Shown here: positions 47,460 to 57,444 of the stretch, piece by piece
Position numbering within the stretch: position 1 is the first letter of the stretch
Layout of the letters: each line of letters opens with the position of its first letter
Source of the DNA: Colwellia sp. Arc7-D
GTDB lineage: Bacteria; Pseudomonadota; Gammaproteobacteria; Enterobacterales; Alteromonadaceae
Assembly (NCBI RefSeq): GCF_003061515.1
Contig: NZ_CP028924.1
Location: 1,612,001-1,676,000, forward strand
DNA length: 64,000 nt
Direction of reading: 5' to 3'
Program-made: the position numbers and the translations under genes
The notes under the pieces: generated by a model
Told to the model about the DNA's origin: nothing
What the model saw: the letters and a program-made list of their open reading frames with translations, nothing else
Databases searched by the model: none

Positions 47460-49748
47460 TTAGAAGGTCATGTCAAAGCTAACACCAACGGTGCGAGGTT
47501 TAGCTGGCCAAACAAATGTATTCACTAAACCAAAGCCATTTTTGTTATCGGCATCAGCATTTTCCCAACCACGTTCATAGTAGTCAGCATCGGTAACGTT
47601 ATCTATGTATAAGCTTACTGACCAATCGTCATTGCTTTCATACATGGCACGTAAACCAAGCTCATTCCAGCTATCAACTTTAGCTGTTTCATAGTTACCT
47701 GGGCCACCATAGATTTCACTTTGGAAAACCCATTTGGCCATCAAGGTTACTATACCATCATCCATGTAATGAAAATAAGACGTAACCACAGAGCCACTTA
47801 ATTCAGGCGCCATTGGTAATTTATTACCTAACGTTCCGTCACCAGCTTCAATTTCTTTGGTTATTTCACTGTCCATCCAAGCGCCCGCTATACGGAAATC
47901 CCAATTGTCAGTCGGTGTCCAATGCATATCAGCTTCGATACCATGGTTTTTTGCTTCACCAACGTTTTTAACAAGCTGTGAACCGCTTTCAAAAATGATC
48001 ATTTGTAAGTCTTGATAATCATAGGTGAAATAAGCAAGGTTTAGTTGCATTGAATTATCTAGCAACATCATTTTACTACCAATTTCATAGCTGGTTGTTG
48101 TTTCAGGTTCAAAGGCAAGCGGTTCACTGCCAGCAGCTAATGGGCCACCGTATTCTTGTGAACCATCATTCATAATACCAAAAGTAGAGTAACCACCTGA
48201 TTTGTAACCTTTAGCCGCATTGGCGTATAAATTGATTTTGTCAGTTAATTCGTAAACAGCGGCAATACGTGGGGTAAAATCTGACCAAGTATCTTTTGCT
48301 TGAACCGGGCCGTCTGTGTACCATTCAAACACAAAAGTATTACCTAATGCACCACCTGAATCTAATACCTCAATGCTCATATCTTTTGTATCACTGGTGT
48401 AACGAGCACCTACTGTTAAGTCAAGTTTTTCAGTGGCTTGCCAAGTAATATCACCGTAAACAGACCAACCTGTGTTCTTTAAAATATCTATATTAGTTTC
48501 AGGTTTGTTAGTCAGTAAGTCTGCTGGGTCAATATCATCTTCCCAATAGGTTTCCCAGTTTACGTCATCACAACCTGCCGCAGGGCCATCGAAGTCTGCA
48601 GAATCGGTTAGAGAAACCGCTTTACATAAAGCGTCTTCATCGTAAGAGTTAATAAAAGTTGCATCAATATCTTCTTGATAAACACTCGCACCAATAAACC
48701 AATTAATACTACCATCACCTTGATAATTTAATCTTAATTCTTGGCTGGCATAATCAACAGTTTGATCTTGTCCGTAGTTATTAATTAGCTCGGGTTGTGC
48801 GTCAAAATCTTCCAAATAAGCAAAATCATACGTCTTGTAACCCGTAATAGAGGTTAATAAATATTCATCAGACAAGGTAAATTCGACATTGGCTTGCAGT
48901 GAAAGTATTTCACCACGGTCATATCCTTTACCTTTGCCGTAATCTATATTGACTTTATCTTTAGCTACTGCACTGACTTCAGTCCAGTATACCGAAGGGT
49001 CTTGTTCTCTATCTTCATAAGTTGCGCGAAAAACAGCATCGATATCATCACCTTCGTAGCGCAGTGACAAACGTGTAGAACTAATTTCACTACCACCAAG
49101 ATCACCACCACCAGCAACATTTTCTAACCATGCGCCTTTAGAAACAAAATTTCCTGCCGCACGAAAGTACCAGTTTTCAGATAAAGGGATATTTACCATC
49201 CCGGTTATTTCTTGAGTATCATACTGAGCAACAGTGACACCAACTTTAGCTTCAAAGTCAGAGATAGGTTTGTTGGTGGTAATATTAATACCGCCTGCTA
49301 TTGCATTTCGACCGAATAAAGTCCCTTGTGGACCTTTTACTACTTCAGCACGTTCCATATCGTAGAATGACATTTGAACACCGCCATTACGACCGGCCCA
49401 CAAACCATCAGTGAAAATAGCGACTGATGGATCACCACCAATACCAAAATCATTTGTGCCTATGCCACGAATAGAAAGTGCATCAATAAAACTGTCTTCT
49501 GTTTTACCGTTAAAACCAGGGGTTAAATCTACTAAGCCTCGAACATCTTCAATACGAAGTTGGTCCATCATATCGCCATTAAAGGCTGATACGGCAACCG
49601 GTACGTCTTGCACAGACTGTGTACGTTTTTGTACTTTAACTTCAATAACTTCTATTTCACTAGCCACTGCATTATTTAAGCCTAATGCTAAAAACAATGG
49701 CGACAGTTTAAATAAACTGGGGGCGATGAGCTCGGGTTTTAGATTCAT
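47460..49748 (-). CDS. TonB-dependent outer-membrane receptor
   Basis: 762 residues. A signal peptide to about residue 29 (NNAVASE) is followed by a TonB-box-like IEVIEVKVQKR. The plug domain contains QDVPVAVSAFNGDMMDQLRI, GIGTNDFGIGGDPSVAIFTD and VVKGPQGTLFGRNAIAGGIN. The rest is a 22-stranded barrel ending in Phe (VGVSFDMTF). The plug resembles the large group of nutrient receptors in Alteromonadales and sphingomonads rather than classic siderophore receptors, and no Fur box is obvious upstream. Its place between the ligase and the permease suggests that it imports the cluster's substrate. Confidence 0.9.
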   Translation of the reverse strand: MNLKPELIAPSLFKLSPLFLALGLNNAVASEIEVIEVKVQKRTQSVQDVPVAVSAFNGDMMDQLRIEDVRGLVDLTPGFNGKTEDSFIDALSIRGIGTNDFGIGGDPSVAIFTDGLWAGRNGGVQMSFYDMERAEVVKGPQGTLFGRNAIAGGINITTNKPISDFEAKVGVTVAQYDTQEITGMVNIPLSENWYFRAAGNFVSKGAWLENVAGGGDLGGSEISSTRLSLRYEGDDIDAVFRATYEDREQDPSVYWTEVSAVAKDKVNIDYGKGKGYDRGEILSLQANVEFTLSDEYLLTSITGYKTYDFAYLEDFDAQPELINNYGQDQTVDYASQELRLNYQGDGSINWFIGASVYQEDIDATFINSYDEDALCKAVSLTDSADFDGPAAGCDDVNWETYWEDDIDPADLLTNKPETNIDILKNTGWSVYGDITWQATEKLDLTVGARYTSDTKDMSIEVLDSGGALGNTFVFEWYTDGPVQAKDTWSDFTPRIAAVYELTDKINLYANAAKGYKSGGYSTFGIMNDGSQEYGGPLAAGSEPLAFEPETTTSYEIGSKMMLLDNSMQLNLAYFTYDYQDLQMIIFESGSQLVKNVGEAKNHGIEADMHWTPTDNWDFRIAGAWMDSEITKEIEAGDGTLGNKLPMAPELSGSVVTSYFHYMDDGIVTLMAKWVFQSEIYGGPGNYETAKVDSWNELGLRAMYESNDDWSVSLYIDNVTDADYYERGWENADADNKNGFGLVNTFVWPAKPRTVGVSFDMTF

Positions 49749-50112
49749 AATTTAGCCTATAATAGTGTTGTTTATATTTCTCTGCGTCACCCAGGGTGAT
49801 AGCGTGATACAGGTTGTTTAATATTGTTATTATTTTTTGCTTTTATTTTATGCAAAATTAGAATAGTTAATTTACATATATCGGAACATACCCCTATCAG
49901 GTTAGAGTGATTTTGATTCAAAAATCACAGTGGAAAAATTTACCCTTATAAGTGAGTCAATATCCCCCTATAGGGGTAAATTAATCGTAACTTTTTTATG
50001 TAAGACTGAATGACATACTAAATATAATAATATGATTAATCGGTTAGGCTATCGAATACAAAGTTCAAGATAACCGAGATAACTCATTAACTTGATAAAA
50101 GAGAACACCTTG
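49749..50112. other. divergent control region between the TonB receptor and the permease
   Basis: 364 bases without a gene. It must carry promoters in both directions. It holds several CCCTAT-like blocks (49890-49898, 49942-49949, 49964-49976) and an inverted repeat GTGATTTT (49907-49914) / AAAATCAC (49921-49928), arguing for at least one shared operator. Confidence 0.6.
49965..49976. promoter_or_regulatory. candidate operator palindrome CCCCTATAGGGG
   Basis: A perfect 12-bp palindrome in an otherwise AT-rich stretch, in the middle of the divergent receptor/permease region. ACCCCTAT occurs again 74 bases to the left (49890-49897). GC-rich palindromes of this size stand out here and may bind the nearby LuxR-type protein; that link is a guess. 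Confidence 0.45.
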
Positions 50113-51498
50113 ATGACAAAAAAAATATTAGGAAAGAAAGATCTAGTTCTTTTTACCGTATCAGCCATTCTGCTTTTAGATACTTTAGCTTCAGCCGCCT
50201 CAGTTGGAGTATCTAGCATTTTTTGGTGGTTATTTCTTAGCGTAGTATTTTTTATTCCTTTCGCGCTGATCAGTGCTGAAATGTCATGTTCATACCCTGC
50301 ACAAGGCGGCATATACGCATGGGTTAAAACTGCTTATGGTAGTCGTTGGGCTGCAAGAGCGTCCTGGAGTTATTGGATTAACACCGCGGTGTGGATCCCC
50401 GCTATTTCTATTCTGTTTGCCGGTATATTTAAGCAAATGTTTTTTCCAGACTTAAGCCTTTATGGCCAAATAGGTATTGGGCTTTTGCTGACTTGGATTA
50501 CTGTTTTAGTGAATATAGTGAGTTTAGATGTCGGTAAATTGATACCAGATACTGGCGCTATTTTCAAAATAATCATTTTTATTGTGATTATTGTTGGTGC
50601 CTTTAACTATGTTGATGAACATGGCATGGCAAATGATTTTACAATAGCTGCGCTTAAACCTGATTGGCAAGCAAGCTTTCAATATATTCCGGCTATTATT
50701 TATGGCATGTTAGGTTTTGAATTAGTCAGTGCTAGTAGTGAAGAAATGAAAGACCCCGCGAGAGATATGCCAAAAGCGGTACTCATTTCAGCTTTAATTA
50801 TTATTGTGCTTTACATGTTAGGTACTGTTGCTATGTTAGCCGCTATTCCTGCTAAAGATATAAATCTTGTTGAAGGATTAATGGACACATTATATCTTTT
50901 ATTTGGTCAATCAACGGCTGGAAAAACCTTCGCGATGGCGTTAGGGATTATGGCATTGTTTACCTTTTTCTCAAATGGTGTCACTTGGGCGTTAGGGTGT
51001 AATCGTGCTGCTGCAGAGGCTGCAAAAACTGGCGAGTTACCCGCTATTTTCGGTTTAGCAAGTAAAAAAACAGGTACACCTTTAGGGGCTAGTATTATGA
51101 TGGGATTAGTGAGCACAGGTACAATCGTGCTGTACGGGTTTCTAGCTGGATCGAATGAAGATTTATTCTGGTCATTATTTGCATTTAGCGCGGTTATCTT
51201 TATGTTGCCATATATCGGCATGCTACTCGCATTTGTTAAAGCTCGTGTCGAACATCCAAATCATTCTCGTCCATATAAAATACCTGGTGGATTATTCTTT
51301 GCGCGTTTATCAGCTTATTCGTGTATAGCCGTATTAAGCTTTGCGATTGTGTTATTTATCTATTCTCCTGAAGACGGTATGCAATGGTCAGTGTTTATTG
51401 GTGTTGTCGTGACACTTATCATTGGTGAATTAGCCATAAATTCGGCTGAAAAGACAAAGGCTGAAACAAAAGAGAAGTTAGAACTGGTTAACGATTAA
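50113..51498 (+). CDS. APC-superfamily amino acid/polyamine permease
   Basis: 461 residues from ATG 50113; a TTG at 50092 would add seven. Twelve hydrophobic segments. The N-terminal LFTVSAILLLDTLASAASVG takes the place of the usual GxG motif of APC transporters, and SYPAQGGIYAWVKTAYG and YGMLGFELVSASSEEMKDPA are typical of PuuP/YjeM-like amino acid:cation or amine importers. Inner-membrane uptake. Divergent from the TonB receptor, so the two may supply substrate from the outside inwards. Confidence 0.88.
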   Translation: MTKKILGKKDLVLFTVSAILLLDTLASAASVGVSSIFWWLFLSVVFFIPFALISAEMSCSYPAQGGIYAWVKTAYGSRWAARASWSYWINTAVWIPAISILFAGIFKQMFFPDLSLYGQIGIGLLLTWITVLVNIVSLDVGKLIPDTGAIFKIIIFIVIIVGAFNYVDEHGMANDFTIAALKPDWQASFQYIPAIIYGMLGFELVSASSEEMKDPARDMPKAVLISALIIIVLYMLGTVAMLAAIPAKDINLVEGLMDTLYLLFGQSTAGKTFAMALGIMALFTFFSNGVTWALGCNRAAAEAAKTGELPAIFGLASKKTGTPLGASIMMGLVSTGTIVLYGFLAGSNEDLFWSLFAFSAVIFMLPYIGMLLAFVKARVEHPNHSRPYKIPGGLFFARLSAYSCIAVLSFAIVLFIYSPEDGMQWSVFIGVVVTLIIGELAINSAEKTKAETKEKLELVND

Positions 51499-51531
51499 TA
51501 GAATTAAATAATATTTTTATAGTCAATATAT

Positions 51532-51563
51532 AGACCAACTTAATATTAAGTTGGTCTTTTTTT
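51532..51563 (+). terminator. intrinsic terminator after the permease
   Basis: AGACCAACTTAAT and ATTAAGTTGGTCT (51532-51557) form a perfect 13-bp stem without spacer bases, followed by an eight-T run. 33 bases after the stop. Confidence 0.92.
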
Positions 51564-51706
51564 CATCATCAGATTAATTAATTAAACGGGTATTACACTT
51601 AAGTGTTTTTTCGCTGACCATAGTCATTATCAATTTTATTAGTGATGTATCTATATTCTTACTCTTACTATTACTCTCAGATAGCATTTAACTTGAAGAT
51701 AATGAG

Positions 51707-52921
51707 TTAGCTAACAGTCGCATTAGAAAAAAGTTTTTTAATGTTTTCCTCACTATATTTAAGCAGTGAAGATAAAACCTGATGGCTATGTTGACCTAGG
51801 TCAGGGGATGCACTGTTATATTGTAAAGGTGTCGCAGAAAGATTAATTGGCGATGCAATTGTATTGATTAATTCGCCTTGTTGATTAGCTACTTGCCTAA
51901 CCATTGCACGATGTTTAACTTGTGGGTGATCAAAAACTTGCGCTAGGGTATTAACCGGGCCACAAGGTACTGCAACAGACTCAAGTTGCTTAATCCACCA
52001 GTTTGTCGAATACGAGGCGAGTTTAGTGGCGAGAATAGGGATCAGCTTTTTACGGTTAATCACACGTTGAGCATTGGTAGCAAACAAAGCATTTCCTGAA
52101 AGTTCTAAACAATGAGCCACCTGACAAAATTTAACAAATTGACTGTCATTGCCAATGGCTAGAATAATACTGCCATCTTGTGTCGCAAAGGTTTGGTAGG
52201 GCACAATATTTGGGTGTCCATTGCCCAGTCTATCTGGGTTTTTACCTGTAGCTAAATAGTTCATACCTTGATTGGCTAATGTCGCTACTTGCACGTCTAA
52301 CAGAGCAATATCAATATGCTGACCTTCATTGGTTTGATGACGAGCCATAAGTGCAGCCAAAATAGCATTGCAACTGTACAAACCTGTCATAACATCAACC
52401 AAGGCAACACCCACTTTCATCGGCATTCCATCAGGCTCACCTGTTAAGCTCATCAAGCCACCTTCACCTTGGATCATGGCATCATAACCGGCTTTATGGG
52501 CACTTGGGCCGCTTTGTCCAAAGCCGGTAATAGAGCAATAAACTAAACCAGGATTAAGCGCTTTTACACTTTGATAATCTAAGCCATACTTAGCCAGTCC
52601 ACCAACTTTATAGTTTTCAATTAATACATCAGCTTGAGCAATCAAGTCTTTTATCACTTGTTGACCTTGTTGCTGAGTTATATCAATAGCAATCGATTGT
52701 TTATTGCGATTTACACAGTGAAAATAAGCGGCTTGTGGTGGCTGTTTTTCGTCAGTTTCTTTTATAAAAGGAGGGCCCCAAAATCGCGTGTCATCACCTT
52801 TTTGAGGGCGTTCTACTTTAATAACTTCAGCGCCCATATCAGCTAACATTTGTGAAGCCCAAGGCCCCGCTAAAATGCGACTTAAATCGACAACTTTTAT
52901 GTTCCCCAATGCGCTAGTCAT
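51707..52921 (-). CDS. CaiB/BaiF-family CoA-transferase, probable glutarate CoA-transferase
   Basis: 404 residues from ATG 52921, which overlaps the gcdH stop codon by one base (TAATG), so translation is coupled. Class III CoA-transferase: VVDLSRILAGPWASQMLADM, GAEVIKVERPQKGDDTRFWG, ENYKVGGLAKYGLDY, and GYDAMIQGEGGLMSLTGEP, where the Asp after GY is the catalytic carboxylate. With gcdH directly upstream, the likely reaction is succinyl-CoA (or acetyl-CoA) plus glutarate to glutaryl-CoA, as for GcdG/GcoT of Pseudomonas. Confidence 0.88.
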   Translation of the reverse strand: MTSALGNIKVVDLSRILAGPWASQMLADMGAEVIKVERPQKGDDTRFWGPPFIKETDEKQPPQAAYFHCVNRNKQSIAIDITQQQGQQVIKDLIAQADVLIENYKVGGLAKYGLDYQSVKALNPGLVYCSITGFGQSGPSAHKAGYDAMIQGEGGLMSLTGEPDGMPMKVGVALVDVMTGLYSCNAILAALMARHQTNEGQHIDIALLDVQVATLANQGMNYLATGKNPDRLGNGHPNIVPYQTFATQDGSIILAIGNDSQFVKFCQVAHCLELSGNALFATNAQRVINRKKLIPILATKLASYSTNWWIKQLESVAVPCGPVNTLAQVFDHPQVKHRAMVRQVANQQGELINTIASPINLSATPLQYNSASPDLGQHSHQVLSSLLKYSEENIKKLFSNATVS

Positions 52922-54102
52922 TAGCAAAAAGCCTGATAACCTGTGATAGCACGACCTAAAATTAGGGCGTGAATATCATGTGTACCTTCGTAAGTGTTAA
53001 CGGCTTCAAGGTTGATCATATGGCGAATTACGCCAAACTCATCACTAATACCGTTACCACCATGCATATCTCGAGCAACGCGAGCAATATCAAGTGATTT
53101 GCCACAATTATTACGTTTTAATAATGAAATGAGCTCAACCGGACATTGATCGGCATCCATTAAACGACCCATTTGCAAACACCCTTGTAATCCAAGCGAT
53201 ATTTCAGTTTGCATATCAGCTAGCTTTTTCTGAATTAATTGATTTGAAGCCAAAGGGCGACCAAATTGGTGGCGATCGACACTGTAAGTTCTTGCCGAAT
53301 GAAAGCAAAACTCTGCTGCACCTAGTGAGCCCCAAGCAATACCATAACGTGCTTTATTTAAACAACCAAAAGGCCCAGCTAAACCGCTAATTTCAGGAAA
53401 CATGTTTTCATCAGGCACAAAGACGTTATCCATAACAATTTCGCCTGTTATTGAGGCACGCAATGAAAATTTACCTTCTATTTTAGGGGCAGATAAACCA
53501 GCCATACCTTTTTCAAGTACAAAGCCTCGAATTTTACGATCAAGTTTGGCCCAAATGACAAAAACATCGGCAATAGGTGAGTTGGTGATCCACATTTTAT
53601 TGCCTGTAATACGATATCCGCCGTCGACTTTGGTTGCGTGAGTTGTCATAGAGGCTGGATCACTACCAGAATTAGGCTCAGTTAAACCAAAGCAGCCAAC
53701 CCATTCACCTGAAGCGAGTTTCGGTAAATACTTCATGCGTTGCTCTTCCGTGCCGTACGCATATATTGGGTGCATAACAAGAGATGATTGCACACTCATT
53801 GCACTACGGTAACCACTGTCTACACGCTCTACTTCTCGTGCAATTAAGCCATAACTTACATAATTTATTTCACTGCCACCATACTTAGCAGGAAGAGTAG
53901 CCCCTAATAGTCCTAATTGGCCTAACTCAGACATAATTTCACGGTCAAAGTGTTCATGTCTATTAGCTTCAAGTACTCGAGGAAGTAGCTTCTCTTGGCA
54001 GTAATCAAATGCCGTATCACGGATCATTCGTTCTTCTTCAGTAAGTTGGCTGTCTATAGACATAGGATCTTGCCAATTAAATAGTGATAATGTTTGTTTC
54101 AT
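52921..54102 (-). CDS. gcdH: glutaryl-CoA dehydrogenase
   Basis: 393 residues, matching bacterial and mitochondrial GCDH. It oxidatively decarboxylates glutaryl-CoA to crotonyl-CoA with FAD. The substrate-binding Arg lies in [20 protein letters not shown], a stretch nearly identical to human [21 protein letters not shown] and [17 protein letters not shown] bind FAD, and the catalytic Glu is in [20 protein letters not shown]. First gene of the gcdH/CoA-transferase pair, divergent from a LysR gene. Confidence 0.96.
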   Translation of the reverse strand: MKQTLSLFNWQDPMSIDSQLTEEERMIRDTAFDYCQEKLLPRVLEANRHEHFDREIMSELGQLGLLGATLPAKYGGSEINYVSYGLIAREVERVDSGYRSAMSVQSSLVMHPIYAYGTEEQRMKYLPKLASGEWVGCFGLTEPNSGSDPASMTTHATKVDGGYRITGNKMWITNSPIADVFVIWAKLDRKIRGFVLEKGMAGLSAPKIEGKFSLRASITGEIVMDNVFVPDENMFPEISGLAGPFGCLNKARYGIAWGSLGAAEFCFHSARTYSVDRHQFGRPLASNQLIQKKLADMQTEISLGLQGCLQMGRLMDADQCPVELISLLKRNNCGKSLDIARVARDMHGGNGISDEFGVIRHMINLEAVNTYEGTHDIHALILGRAITGYQAFC

Positions 54103-54204
54103 TTGTTTGCCCTGTAGAGTGTGTTAATGCAATAACCGTTTTAATTTATGGGCTTACTCTATCCTTAATTTAAAAATAAATATAATATATAGTTTTTATA
54201 TTTT

Positions 54205-54223
54205 CTATAACTTTTATTTATAG
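54205..54223. promoter_or_regulatory. LysR-type operator candidate between gcdH and its regulator
   Basis: CTATAA-N7-TTATAG is a 19-bp interrupted dyad containing a T-N11-A core, the usual LysR-box form. A third related block, TATAGTTTTT, lies at 54188. The 158-base divergent region is very AT-rich, so chance symmetry is possible. Confidence 0.5.
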
Positions 54224-54260
54224 TTTTTGTTTGTGATTTTTATTTGATACTGGGGATGAT

Positions 54261-55142
54261 ATGAACTTAAAGCGTCTTGAATATTTTTGTCAATTAGCTT
54301 TATTAGGGAACTTTACCCGCGCGGCACTTAAAATTGGTATTGCGCAACCCGCATTGACAATAGCTATTCAAAAGTTAGAACATGAAGTTGGACTTAAATT
54401 AATTAACCGTGCAGAAAAAAATGCTTTACTCACTGCTGAAGGAGAGGTGCTATACAAGTTAGCTACTGAATTATTAAATCAAGCTAAACAAGTAGAGTTA
54501 ACTTTAGAAGATTTAAAAAACCTTGAACAGGGCACTATAAGGTTTGGGGTCTCCGCTATGATGGGCTCTTATTATTTTCCAAAAGTTTTAACAAAATTCA
54601 AACAAAAGTACCCAAAAATTAAAATTCAATTAATTGATCAAGGCACAGCAGCACTAGAAAAAATGTTACAGAACGGTGAACTTGATTTAGCGTTAATACG
54701 GGGTGACTTAGAAAACCCACAACTGCGTTACACTGAGTTAATTAATGAAGAAATTGTAGCGGGTATGTCAAATTTACACCCATTAGCTTCAGAGCAAACC
54801 ATTTCGCTTGAACAGTTCTGTCAGCAACCTTTGGTATTATTTCATCAAGGCTATTTTTTACGTGAGGTGGTAAGTCAATATGCAAAAGATCATCACTTAG
54901 ATTTAGATGTTCGCATGGAAACTAATCTCATTGAATTACAAAAATCATTGGTGCGTAATGAAGTGGGTATAACAACTTGTTTATCACGTATTTTACATAA
55001 CGAACAAAAGATGACCTCAGTTCCCTTTGAACCTAACATTGAATTTAAATTGAGTTTAGCTTGGAAAAAGAGTCACTCACTGTCAAATGCCAGTAAAGCT
55101 TTTATGAGTTTTTTAAGCTCAACACTTGAACCGTTAGCATAG
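54261..55142 (+). CDS. LysR-family regulator, probable activator of the glutarate genes (GcdR-like)
   Basis: 293 residues. The N-terminal winged HTH (MNLKRLEYFCQLALLGNFTR, then AALKIGIAQPALTIAIQKLE) is followed by a periplasmic-binding-protein-like effector domain (about 90-290). Start preceded by GGGGAT. Transcribed divergently from gcdH, the same arrangement as gcdR with gcdHG in Pseudomonas, where glutarate is the inducer. That parallel is the basis for the assignment. Confidence 0.85.
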   Translation: MNLKRLEYFCQLALLGNFTRAALKIGIAQPALTIAIQKLEHEVGLKLINRAEKNALLTAEGEVLYKLATELLNQAKQVELTLEDLKNLEQGTIRFGVSAMMGSYYFPKVLTKFKQKYPKIKIQLIDQGTAALEKMLQNGELDLALIRGDLENPQLRYTELINEEIVAGMSNLHPLASEQTISLEQFCQQPLVLFHQGYFLREVVSQYAKDHHLDLDVRMETNLIELQKSLVRNEVGITTCLSRILHNEQKMTSVPFEPNIEFKLSLAWKKSHSLSNASKAFMSFLSSTLEPLA

Positions 55143-55394
55143 ATATTACAGTATTCTAATCGTTAGAATGATACAGGGTGATCTGAGTGTTTGGGGCGGC
55201 TTTGACTAAAACCCAAGTAAAATGGCTTAACCTGGGCTTTAGTTACTAACTATGTAAAGTTAGTTGAAGCATGTAAATTTTTGCTTTTTTGTCATTAAGA
55301 ATAAAGTAATGTCAAAGCTAAAATAAGCTGTTTTTAAAGTAACTTATCAGTTATCAATTAATACTTTTCACGTAACAAGTAATAGGCAATAAAC

Positions 55395-55814
55395 TTACCA
55401 GTTACCTGAATTCTCCATACTTAACCAAGGTTCTTTTGGAGCAAGTTTTTCGCCTTTTTGAAGTAGTTCAATTGAAATGTTATCAGGTGATTTAACAAAA
55501 GCCATATGGCCACAACGAGGTGGTCTATTAATGGTAATACCCGCAGCCATTAGCTTTTCACATAAAGCATAAATATCGTCAACTTCGAAGGCTAAATGAC
55601 CAAAGTTTCGACCAACAGTGTACTCTTCTTCTGAGCCCCAATTATGAGTAAGCTCTATTTCAGCAGCACCGGGTTCGGTTGCTAAAAAAATCAAACTAAA
55701 CTCGCCTTTAGGTACATCTACTCGTCGAGTTTCGATTAAACCTAAATGCTTTATATAAAAATCTAATGATTTATCTAGGTCTCTAACACGAACCATTGAG
55801 TGTAAAAATTTCAT
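55395..55814 (-). CDS. VOC-family (glyoxalase I-like) protein
   Basis: 139 residues. Two beta-alpha-beta-beta-beta units: [20 protein letters not shown] with [12 protein letters not shown], then [20 protein letters not shown]. Metal ligand candidates are His 5, Glu in [10 protein letters not shown], His in GHLAFEV and Glu in ISIELLQ, the glyoxalase I pattern. It is close to lactoylglutathione lyase but a GloA assignment is not certain. Monocistronic. Confidence 0.82.
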   Translation of the reverse strand: MKFLHSMVRVRDLDKSLDFYIKHLGLIETRRVDVPKGEFSLIFLATEPGAAEIELTHNWGSEEEYTVGRNFGHLAFEVDDIYALCEKLMAAGITINRPPRCGHMAFVKSPDNISIELLQKGEKLAPKEPWLSMENSGNW

Positions 55815-56030
55815 CGTTTAATCATCCTTTTAACTTTAAAAAATATTCTATCGTATATCTGCATAAAGATAGCTTTTATGCAATATTAATACGGTGGTTT
55901 GCATTAATAGCTGATGTTTAGGTAATTCATTGGGTACAAATTTGAGCTTTTATGTCACTTTATATGTCACTTTACATAGCAGTATGCATGGTAGTTTATT
56001 AAGCGATAGTAAAACATTTCGAGTCAATTA
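55815..56030. other. intergenic region between nth and the VOC gene
   Basis: 216 bases; no gene I can support. It contains a short direct repeat TATGTCACTTTA (near 55950-55975) and should hold the VOC promoter and the end of the rsx-nth transcript. Confidence 0.35.
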
Positions 56031-56693
56031 TCAGTCTTCAGTTTTATCTTTGAAATCGCATAAATCTTCAATAATACAAGAGCCACAGCGGGGTTTTCTT
56101 GCTACACACGTATAGCGGCCATGAAGTATGAGCCAATGATGTAAGTTAAAGAAAAATTCAGTTTTTCTTGGTGTGTGTTTGACAATGTTTTGCTCTGTTT
56201 CTTCAACTGTTTTACCTTTAGCGTAACCGGTGCGGTTAGCGACTCGCTGAATGTGAGTATCAACAGCAATAAAGTATTTACCTTCATTATCTTTTAGCCA
56301 ACCAAAAGCGGTATTTAATACCACATTGGCAGTTTTTCTACCAACGCCGGGTAAGGCCTCAAGGGCAGCTCTGTTTCCAGGGACTTCACCATTGTGTAAG
56401 TCTATTAACATTTGACAGGTTTTAAGCGTATTAACCGCTTTAGTGTTAAATAAGCCAATGGTTTTAATGTACGACTTTAAGCCGTCTAAACCAAGGTCAA
56501 GTAATGCTTGAGGTGTGTTAGCTATCGGGTAAAGTTTATCCGTCGCTTTATTCACACTTACATCCGTGGCTTGAGCTGATAATAAAACCGCGATTAGTAG
56601 CTCAAACGGGCTAGAAAAATTTAGCTCAGTTGTTGGATTTGGATTGTTATCCCTTAACCGAGATAACATGTCTATTCGCTTTTCTTTATTCAT
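56031..56693 (-). CDS. nth: endonuclease III
   Basis: 220 residues (E. coli 211). DNA glycosylase/AP lyase for oxidised pyrimidines. LPGVGRKTANVVLNTAFGWL contains the helix-hairpin-helix and the catalytic Lys; the essential Asp is in IAVDTHIQRVANRTGYAKG. The C-terminal cluster CVARKPRCGSCIIEDLC binds [4Fe-4S] with C-x6-C-x2-C-x5-C spacing. Last gene of the rsxABCDGE-nth order, 46 bases after rsxE. Confidence 0.97.
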   Translation of the reverse strand: MNKEKRIDMLSRLRDNNPNPTTELNFSSPFELLIAVLLSAQATDVSVNKATDKLYPIANTPQALLDLGLDGLKSYIKTIGLFNTKAVNTLKTCQMLIDLHNGEVPGNRAALEALPGVGRKTANVVLNTAFGWLKDNEGKYFIAVDTHIQRVANRTGYAKGKTVEETEQNIVKHTPRKTEFFFNLHHWLILHGRYTCVARKPRCGSCIIEDLCDFKDKTED

Positions 56694-56739
56694 CGGTTTT
56701 ATATTTCACTATTTTCAAACTTAACTTAAATATGTTGGT

Positions 56740-57444
56740 TTAACTTTCAAAGTTTACACGTACTCGCTCAATCGCTTGCTCTAATTTTTTAGGCTTAGCT
56801 TGGGCTATTTTTTGATCAATGGCGTTTTTACCTGCAATTAAAAAACCCATAGCGATAAAAGCACCAGGTGGTAAAATTGCTAATAAAAATTGACTATCAA
56901 GTTGATAAACCACAATTTTTAGCTGCGTTGCCCATTCGCCTAAGAATAGATTAGCACCATCAAACAATGTCCCTTGTCCTAAAACTTCACGAATAGCCCC
57001 TAACACCATCAATACCGCTAAGAAGCCAAGCCCCATCATTAATCCATCGAAACTGGCTTGCTTAACAGGGTTTTTTGATGCGTATGCTTCGGCACGACCA
57101 ATAATGGCGCAGTTAGTAACAATAAGGGGTAAAAATATCCCTAACGATTGATATAAATCGTAGGTGTATGCATTCATCAGCAACTGCACACAGGTAACAA
57201 ATGTGGCGATAATAAGCACGAAAATAGGAATGCGAATTTCTTTTGGCACCCAATGCCTTATAGCCGACACGGTTGCGTTAGAACAAATAAGTACAAATAA
57301 TGTCGCTATGCCTAAGCCTAAAGCGTTAACTACCGTTGAGGTTACCGCTAGCAATGGACAAAGGCCGAGCAATTGTACTAAGCCAGGGTTATTTTTCCAT
57401 AAACCTTGCCACGCTAATTCTTTATATTCCGGATTTATTTTCAT
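56740..57444 (-). CDS. rsxE: electron transport complex subunit RsxE/RnfE
   Basis: 234 residues, six membrane segments. [20 protein letters not shown] and [20 protein letters not shown], with a Cys in each half, are the conserved RnfA/E motifs that ligate a membrane iron-sulfur centre. It overlaps rsxG by four bases (ATGA). The Rnf/Rsx complex links ferredoxin/NADH to ion movement, and in E. coli it also reduces SoxR. Confidence 0.97.
   Translation of the reverse strand: MKINPEYKELAWQGLWKNNPGLVQLLGLCPLLAVTSTVVNALGLGIATLFVLICSNATVSAIRHWVPKEIRIPIFVLIIATFVTCVQLLMNAYTYDLYQSLGIFLPLIVTNCAIIGRAEAYASKNPVKQASFDGLMMGLGFLAVLMVLGAIREVLGQGTLFDGANLFLGEWATQLKIVVYQLDSQFLLAILPPGAFIAMGFLIAGKNAIDQKIAQAKPKKLEQAIERVRVNFES

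Noticed and set aside
49749..50112. Fur box or cobalamin riboswitch for the TonB receptor
   Set aside because: No Fur-like GATAAT repeats and no B12-box pattern seen in the spacer; the receptor is unlikely to be controlled that way on this evidence.
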